From: Alkalibacter sp964582705
GTDB taxonomy: Bacteria; Bacillota; Clostridia; Eubacteriales; Alkalibacteraceae
Length of the DNA stretch: 8,449 bases
NCBI GenBank assembly: GCA_964582705.1
Contig: CAZOTE010000082.1
Coordinates: 1 to 8,449, forward strand
Reading direction: 5' to 3'
Part shown: in pieces, positions 5,077 through 8,449 of the stretch
How positions within the stretch are numbered: the first letter of the stretch is position 1
Layout: every line of letters starts with the position of its first letter
Translations under genes and position numbers: made by a program
The notes under the pieces: generated by a model
The model's database searches: none
Seen by the model: the letters and a program-made list of their open reading frames with translations, nothing else
What the model was told of the DNA's origin: nothing

Positions 5077-5219
5077 GAATTTTTTCGTTCTTTATTTCCA
5101 ACCAGCCGACCATTTCATCGTTCACTGTCCGTATTTTTGTACCAACACTTTGATTTAATGATAGTGAGGGATCGTTAGCGGGATGAGTGTTTGATTTTAT
5201 ATCATTTGAAGGTGATTAC
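5077..5219 (+). other. 143-bp gap between repressor and peptidase genes
   Basis: No gene seen. It holds an imperfect direct repeat (CACTTTGATTTAAT near 5146; GTGTTTGATTTTAT near 5187). ImmR and ImmA genes are usually adjacent, so a separate weak promoter for the peptidase is possible here, but no convincing -35/-10 pair was found. Confidence 0.4.
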
Positions 5220-5765
5220 ATGTCGATAGAGATAATTTGCCGGGAAGTGTCTCGCATAATGCGAAAATATGATGAGCCAGATCCTTGGAAGCTGGCTGAA
5301 GCCATGGGGATCATCGTTCAAGTAATGCCACTTGGCCGTACAGAGAAATCGTGCAAAGGGTTCTTTCTGCGACAATCAAGAAAAAAGCACATCACCATCA
5401 ACAGCGACCTGCCGGAGCCGATCCAACGGATTATCCTGGCCCATGAAATCGGTCATGCTGTCCTTCACCATGAAGCAGCAAAGATGAAGGCTTTCCACGA
5501 TTTTGCATTGTATGATACATCCTCCCAGATGGAGTATGAAGCTAATCTGTTCGCTGCTGAATACCTGCTGGAAGATGATGAGGTCACAGAACTGCTCAGT
5601 GAGGACACCTTCTTCTTCTCGGTCGCCAAGGAACTTGAAGTACCCCCTGAACTGCTTGACTTTAAATTCCGGATTCTCAAGCGCAAGGGATGGCTGATCG
5701 AATCTCCGATCCAGTCCAACAGCAATTTTCTGAAGCACCTTTCGGATCGGGGTGAGGACACGTGA
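5220..5765 (+). CDS. ImmA/IrrE-type zinc metallopeptidase
   Basis: The protein has 181 aa. The active site is H75-E-I-G-H79 (LAHEIGHAVLHH), with E76 as the general base and E107 in YEANLFAAEYLL as the probable third zinc ligand, the standard ImmA/IrrE layout (DUF955, Peptidase_M78). No membrane segment, so it acts in the cytoplasm. In ICEBs1 the homologue cleaves the ImmR repressor after DNA damage or a quorum signal. The partner here should be the XRE protein just upstream. Start ATG 5220 has GAAGGTGAT (5208-5216) ahead; the frame extends to a GTG at 5187 without a good ribosome site. The TGA stop overlaps the next gene's GTG start. Confidence 0.92.
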   Translation: MSIEIICREVSRIMRKYDEPDPWKLAEAMGIIVQVMPLGRTEKSCKGFFLRQSRKKHITINSDLPEPIQRIILAHEIGHAVLHHEAAKMKAFHDFALYDTSSQMEYEANLFAAEYLLEDDEVTELLSEDTFFFSVAKELEVPPELLDFKFRILKRKGWLIESPIQSNSNFLKHLSDRGEDT

Positions 5766-6031
5766 CTTCACAGGCTAAAGTCTATGTTGCCGTTATTGCT
5801 TCCTTCTCCGAAGACGGAAATCTTTTCCCAAGACGCCTCCGCTGGGAAGATGGCCGTGAATATTCCATCGAAAAGATCTTGGATGTTCGCCCAGTAGCAG
5901 CGCTGAAAGCTGGAGGACAAGGTGATCGTTATACGGTCCAAATCAATGGTCATCAGAGTTATCTTTTCTTTGAGCGAAGTCCAAATATCAGCGGAACAAA
6001 CCTTGGAAAATGGTTTGTGGAACGAAAATAA
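5762..6031 (+). CDS. Small beta-rich protein coupled to the peptidase
   Basis: The protein has 89 aa and starts with GTG; the overlap GTGA with the peptidase stop implies translational coupling. GGTGAGG lies just upstream. The sequence alternates short beta-like strands and turns: VYVAVIASFSEDGNLFPRR, WEDGREYSIEKILDVRPV, a GGQGDRY turn (51-57), TVQINGHQSYLFFE, and a final KWFVERK. The order (charged RRLRWEDGREY then ...RYTV...YLFFE...WFVE) recalls the small DUF6504-like proteins found beside error-prone polymerase genes, but the likeness is by eye and weak. No catalytic residues are obvious. It may tune the peptidase or repressor, or serve the nearby polymerase. Function unknown. Confidence 0.85.
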   Translation: MTSQAKVYVAVIASFSEDGNLFPRRLRWEDGREYSIEKILDVRPVAALKAGGQGDRYTVQINGHQSYLFFERSPNISGTNLGKWFVERK

Positions 6032-6056
6032 TAGCATCTCATGAGAAACCAATAAT

Positions 6057-6087
6057 GCCGACAGAAATCTTTCTGATCGGCTTTTTT
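6057..6087 (+). terminator. Rho-independent terminator of the immR-immA operon
   Basis: GCCGA-CAGAAA (6057-6067) pairs with TTTCTG-A-TCGGC (6070-6081), with a single bulged A and a tight loop, and is followed by six T (6082-6087). It begins about 25 nt after the stop codon of the 89-aa gene and separates that operon from the restriction-modification locus. Confidence 0.9.
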
Positions 6088-6139
6088 ATTATAAAAATAC
6101 TTCTTACCATACTAATATTACGATTTCGCAAACTAATTA

Positions 6140-6168
6140 TTGCTATGTCAAAGATGGTTGATTATAAT
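6140..6168 (+). promoter_or_regulatory. Promoter of the XRE-hsdM-hsdS operon
   Basis: TTGCTA (6140-6145), a 17-nt spacer and TATAAT (6163-6168). The -10 lies inside the palindrome ATTATAAT (6161-6168), and CATATG follows at 6172-6177 near the start point, a possible site for the small HTH protein encoded directly downstream. The leader is about 40 nt. Confidence 0.7.
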
Positions 6169-6217
6169 TAACATATGTATGAATTTGTGATATCAATCCT
6201 AATAGAGGTGAAGGGCA

Positions 6218-6436
6218 ATGATTATTAGCTATAAAAAACTTTGGAAGCTCTTAATAGACCGAGATTTAAAGAAAAAAGATCTTAGACAGATGGCCGGTAT
6301 CAGTCCTTCAACCATCGCAAAACTTGGACGCAATGAGAACATAAACACGGAGATTTTAATAAAAATATGCCGTGCTCTTGATTGTGACATCACTGACATT
6401 ATGGAACTAGTACCAATGGATAAGGAGGCTAAATAA
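6218..6436 (+). CDS. Small XRE-type HTH protein, likely controller of the R-M operon
   Basis: The protein has 72 aa and is almost entirely one Cro/C1-type domain: YKKLWKLLIDRDLKKKDLRQMAGISPSTIAKLGRNE with the recognition helix at about 29-37, then INTEILIKICRALDCDITDIMELV. GAGGTG at 6205-6210 precedes the ATG. Its TAA stop directly abuts the hsdM ATG, and the hsdM ribosome site lies inside its last codons, so the two are translated as a unit. By size and place it resembles controller (C) proteins of restriction-modification systems, which delay restriction until methylation is established. Such proteins are best known from type II systems; use with a type I locus is an inference. Confidence 0.88.
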   Translation: MIISYKKLWKLLIDRDLKKKDLRQMAGISPSTIAKLGRNENINTEILIKICRALDCDITDIMELVPMDKEAK

Positions 6437-7939
6437 ATGGCAAATGGAAGCAACACAGCCAATATCGGCTTCGAACAACAAATCTGGGCAGCTGCAGATA
6501 TTTTGCGTGGCAACATGGATGCGGCCGAATACAAACATATCGTACTTGGGCTTATTTTTCTAAAGTATATTTCCGACAAGTTCGAAGAACGTTACGAGGA
6601 ACTTGAAGCTGATGATGACGACGTTGAGGATAAGGATGCCTACTCGGAAGTAAATGTTTTTTTCGTGCCACCTTCTGCTCGCTGGAGTGTAATCTCCGAA
6701 GCAGCTCATAAGGAGGAGATTGGTTCAGTAATCGACGATGCGATGAGGGCAATTGAAAAGGAAAATAAACGGCTGAAGGATATACTCCCCAAAAACTATT
6801 CCCGTAGTGAATTAGATAAACGTCGTCTTGGTAATGTAGTCGATCTGTTTACTAATATTCAAATGGTTGACCATGGAAGTGACAAAGATCTTCTTGGCCG
6901 TGCATATGAGTATTGTCTTTCAAAATTCGCAGAACAGGAAGGTAAGCGAGCGGGCGAATTCTTTACACCATCATGTGTCGTAAGAACACTTGTTGAAGTT
7001 TTACAGCCGTTTAAAGGACGAGTATACGACCCTTGTTGCGGTTCTGGTGGTATGTTTGTCCAATCTGCTGACTTTGTTAAGCATCACTCAGGCAATATCA
7101 ATAACTTATCTGTATTCGGTCAAGACTCCAACCCCACAACTCGTAAGATGGCACTAATGAACCTTGCAATTCATGGTATTGAAGCAGACCTTGGAGGATA
7201 CAATGCAGATACTTTTCACAAAGATCTGCATCCCCAGTTAAAAGCAGACTTCATCCTAGCAAATCCACCGTTCAACCTTTCGGATTGGAACGATGGCTCC
7301 CTTAATGACGATCCGCGCTGGAAATATGGTTTGCCACCATCAGGAAATGCTAACTTTGCATGGTTGCAACATATGATTCATCATCTGTCGCCGAATGGGA
7401 AAATCGGTATGGTCCTTGCGAATGGATCGCTCTCATCTCAAAGTGGCGGTGAGGGAGATATCCGTCGCAGAATTTTAGAGGATGATCTGGTGGAAGCAAT
7501 TATTGCCATGCCTACTCAGCTATTCTACACAACCCAGATTCCCGTTTCTCTATGGTTCATCAGTCGAAACAAAAAGCAAAAAGACAAGACATTGTTTATC
7601 GATGCCCGCAAAATGGGGACGATGGTCAATCGACGCTTACGTGAGATGACCACGGAAGACATTGCTAAGATTGCTGCCACCTTTGAGGCCTTCGATGAGG
7701 GAAAACTCGAAGATATAAAGGGTTTCTGCGCCGCTGTTACTACGGAAGATATAGCAAAGCAAGACTTCATACTCACACCTGGGAGGTACGTCGGTATTGA
7801 GGAGCAGGAGGACGACGGGGAGCCGTTTGAGGAGAAGATGGCACGGCTGACAAGTGAACTGTCCGAGATGTTCAAACGTTCACATGAGTTAGAGGATGAA
7901 ATTCGCAGAAGACTGGGGGCATTTGGATATGAAATCTAA
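6437..7939 (+). CDS. hsdM: Type I restriction-modification DNA methyltransferase subunit
   Basis: The protein has 500 aa, a normal HsdM length. It transfers a methyl group from S-adenosylmethionine to adenine N6 in the target set by HsdS; the M2S complex methylates, and R2M2S cuts. Residues 11-150 match the HsdM N-terminal helical domain (FEQQIWAAADILRGNMDAAEYKHIVLGLIFLKYISDKFE). The catalytic domain carries GEFFTPSCVV (173-182), SAM-binding motif I DPCCGSGGM (198-206) and catalytic motif IV NPPF (276-279). All key residues are present. AAGGAGG (6422-6428) lies 8 nt before the ATG. The gene overlaps hsdS by 11 nt. No hsdR is in the window; it may lie downstream. Confidence 0.97.
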   Translation: MANGSNTANIGFEQQIWAAADILRGNMDAAEYKHIVLGLIFLKYISDKFEERYEELEADDDDVEDKDAYSEVNVFFVPPSARWSVISEAAHKEEIGSVIDDAMRAIEKENKRLKDILPKNYSRSELDKRRLGNVVDLFTNIQMVDHGSDKDLLGRAYEYCLSKFAEQEGKRAGEFFTPSCVVRTLVEVLQPFKGRVYDPCCGSGGMFVQSADFVKHHSGNINNLSVFGQDSNPTTRKMALMNLAIHGIEADLGGYNADTFHKDLHPQLKADFILANPPFNLSDWNDGSLNDDPRWKYGLPPSGNANFAWLQHMIHHLSPNGKIGMVLANGSLSSQSGGEGDIRRRILEDDLVEAIIAMPTQLFYTTQIPVSLWFISRNKKQKDKTLFIDARKMGTMVNRRLREMTTEDIAKIAATFEAFDEGKLEDIKGFCAAVTTEDIAKQDFILTPGRYVGIEEQEDDGEPFEEKMARLTSELSEMFKRSHELEDEIRRRLGAFGYEI

Positions 7940-8449
7940 ACTCTCAGAAAATATCGACCTTATAGGCGGTGGTACGCCCAAAACAAGCGTCCCTGAATAC
8001 TGGGGTGGTGACATCCCGTGGCTTTCGGTTAAGGATTTCAACGATGATAGCCGCTATGTTTACTCTACCGAGAAAAAAATTACTGAAGCGGGTTTGGCGA
8101 ATAGCTCAACAAAGCTACTTAATGTGGACGACATAATTATATCGGCACGTGGCACAGTCGGTGAGCTTGCTATGATTCCTTTTCCGATGGCGTTTAACCA
8201 GTCATGCTATGGAATACGGGGAAAGAAAGGCAAGGTTATTCAAACGTACCTATACTATCTACTAAAAGACAGTATCCGCCTTCTGAAGAGGCAGACGCAC
8301 GGTTCGGTATTCGACACGATTACGAGGGATACATTTGCCAACATTTATGTAGACTTTCCTTCCCTCGCTGAACAGCAGATGATTGCCGACACGCTTTCTG
8401 CGCTTGATGCTCGGATTGCTGAAAACAGAAAGATAAATCATCATTTAGC
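7929..8449 (+). CDS. hsdS: Type I R-M specificity subunit, 5' part (runs off window)
   Basis: ATG at 7929 lies inside the end of hsdM and the frame is open to the window edge (173 codons plus 2 nt). HsdS holds two target-recognition domains that read the two halves of a split DNA site. Visible here is the first domain: IGGGTPKTSVPEYWGGDIPWLSVKDF (about 12-37), IISARGTVGELAMI (about 70-83), FNQSCYGIRG, then the conserved helical spacer FPSLAEQQMIADTLSALDARIAENRKIN, which sits between domains and contacts HsdM. The second domain should follow beyond the edge. The GTPKT...YW and ARGTVG features are typical. Expression is probably coupled to hsdM by the overlap. The recognition sequence cannot be read from this. 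Confidence 0.93.
   Translation, partial: MKSKLSENIDLIGGGTPKTSVPEYWGGDIPWLSVKDFNDDSRYVYSTEKKITEAGLANSSTKLLNVDDIIISARGTVGELAMIPFPMAFNQSCYGIRGKKGKVIQTYLYYLLKDSIRLLKRQTHGSVFDTITRDTFANIYVDFPSLAEQQMIADTLSALDARIAENRKINHHL

Noticed and set aside
5376..6052. - strand open frames opposite the peptidase and the 89-aa gene
   Set aside because: They are low-complexity (serine-rich or leucine-rich) shadows of a gene with an intact HExxH site and its coupled neighbour.
8262..8444. 60-codon - strand frame opposite hsdS
   Set aside because: It is antisense to a clear HsdS target-recognition domain and has no motif.
1..8449. CRISPR array, tRNA or rRNA genes, insertion sequence
   Set aside because: No regularly spaced repeats, no cloverleaf or rRNA sequence, and no transposase frame or paired terminal repeats were seen.

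Overview
The window reads as the left end of an integrated mobile element (an integrative conjugative element or genomic island) in a low-to-mid GC Firmicute, probably a Clostridia-type gut bacterium. This rests on the strong AGGAGG-type ribosome sites before nearly every gene, on a Tn916-like sigma/xis/int block, and on an ImmR/ImmA-type regulatory pair. The species cannot be named. Bases 1-15 (ATC GAG TGG GAA TAG) encode IEWE-stop, the invariant C-terminus of GMP synthase (guaA). The 3' end of guaA is a well-known insertion hotspot for such elements, and a tyrosine recombinase gene lies about 90 bp inside it.

Layout. 1-107: chromosome/element boundary with a hairpin terminator. 108-1187 (-): integrase. 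1260-1457 (-): Xis-like protein. 1458-2119: a 660-bp block with no confident gene but with long hairpins, direct repeats, a minimal leader ORF, a 47-codon reading frame and an amber-interrupted reading frame. 2120-2545 (-): sigma-70-like regulator of the Tn916 Orf7 type. 2546-2894: two tandem hairpin terminators. 2895-4468 (-): a two-gene unit, Y-family DNA polymerase followed by a small four-plus-cysteine zinc-ribbon protein. 4469-4638: divergent control region with a consensus promoter and six copies of a GAAGTT half-site. 4639-6031 (+): XRE repressor (ImmR-like), HExxH metallopeptidase (ImmA-like), and a small beta-rich protein translationally coupled to it. 6057-6087: terminator. 6140-8449 (+): promoter, small XRE protein, HsdM and the first 173 codons of HsdS (cut by the window edge), i.e. 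a type I restriction-modification locus with its own regulator.

How the parts may work together (inference). The XRE protein would bind the GAAGTT operators, repressing itself and possibly the divergent polymerase operon. On DNA damage the ImmA-like peptidase would cleave the repressor, as in ICEBs1. That would release a clamp-binding translesion polymerase, and perhaps the sigma/xis/int excision module, at the same moment. The type I system would mark the element's DNA and defend the host. No conjugation genes, no hsdR and no right attachment site are visible, so the right boundary lies beyond the window.

The least explained parts are the structured 1458-2119 block, the zinc-ribbon partner of the polymerase and the 89-aa protein coupled to the peptidase.
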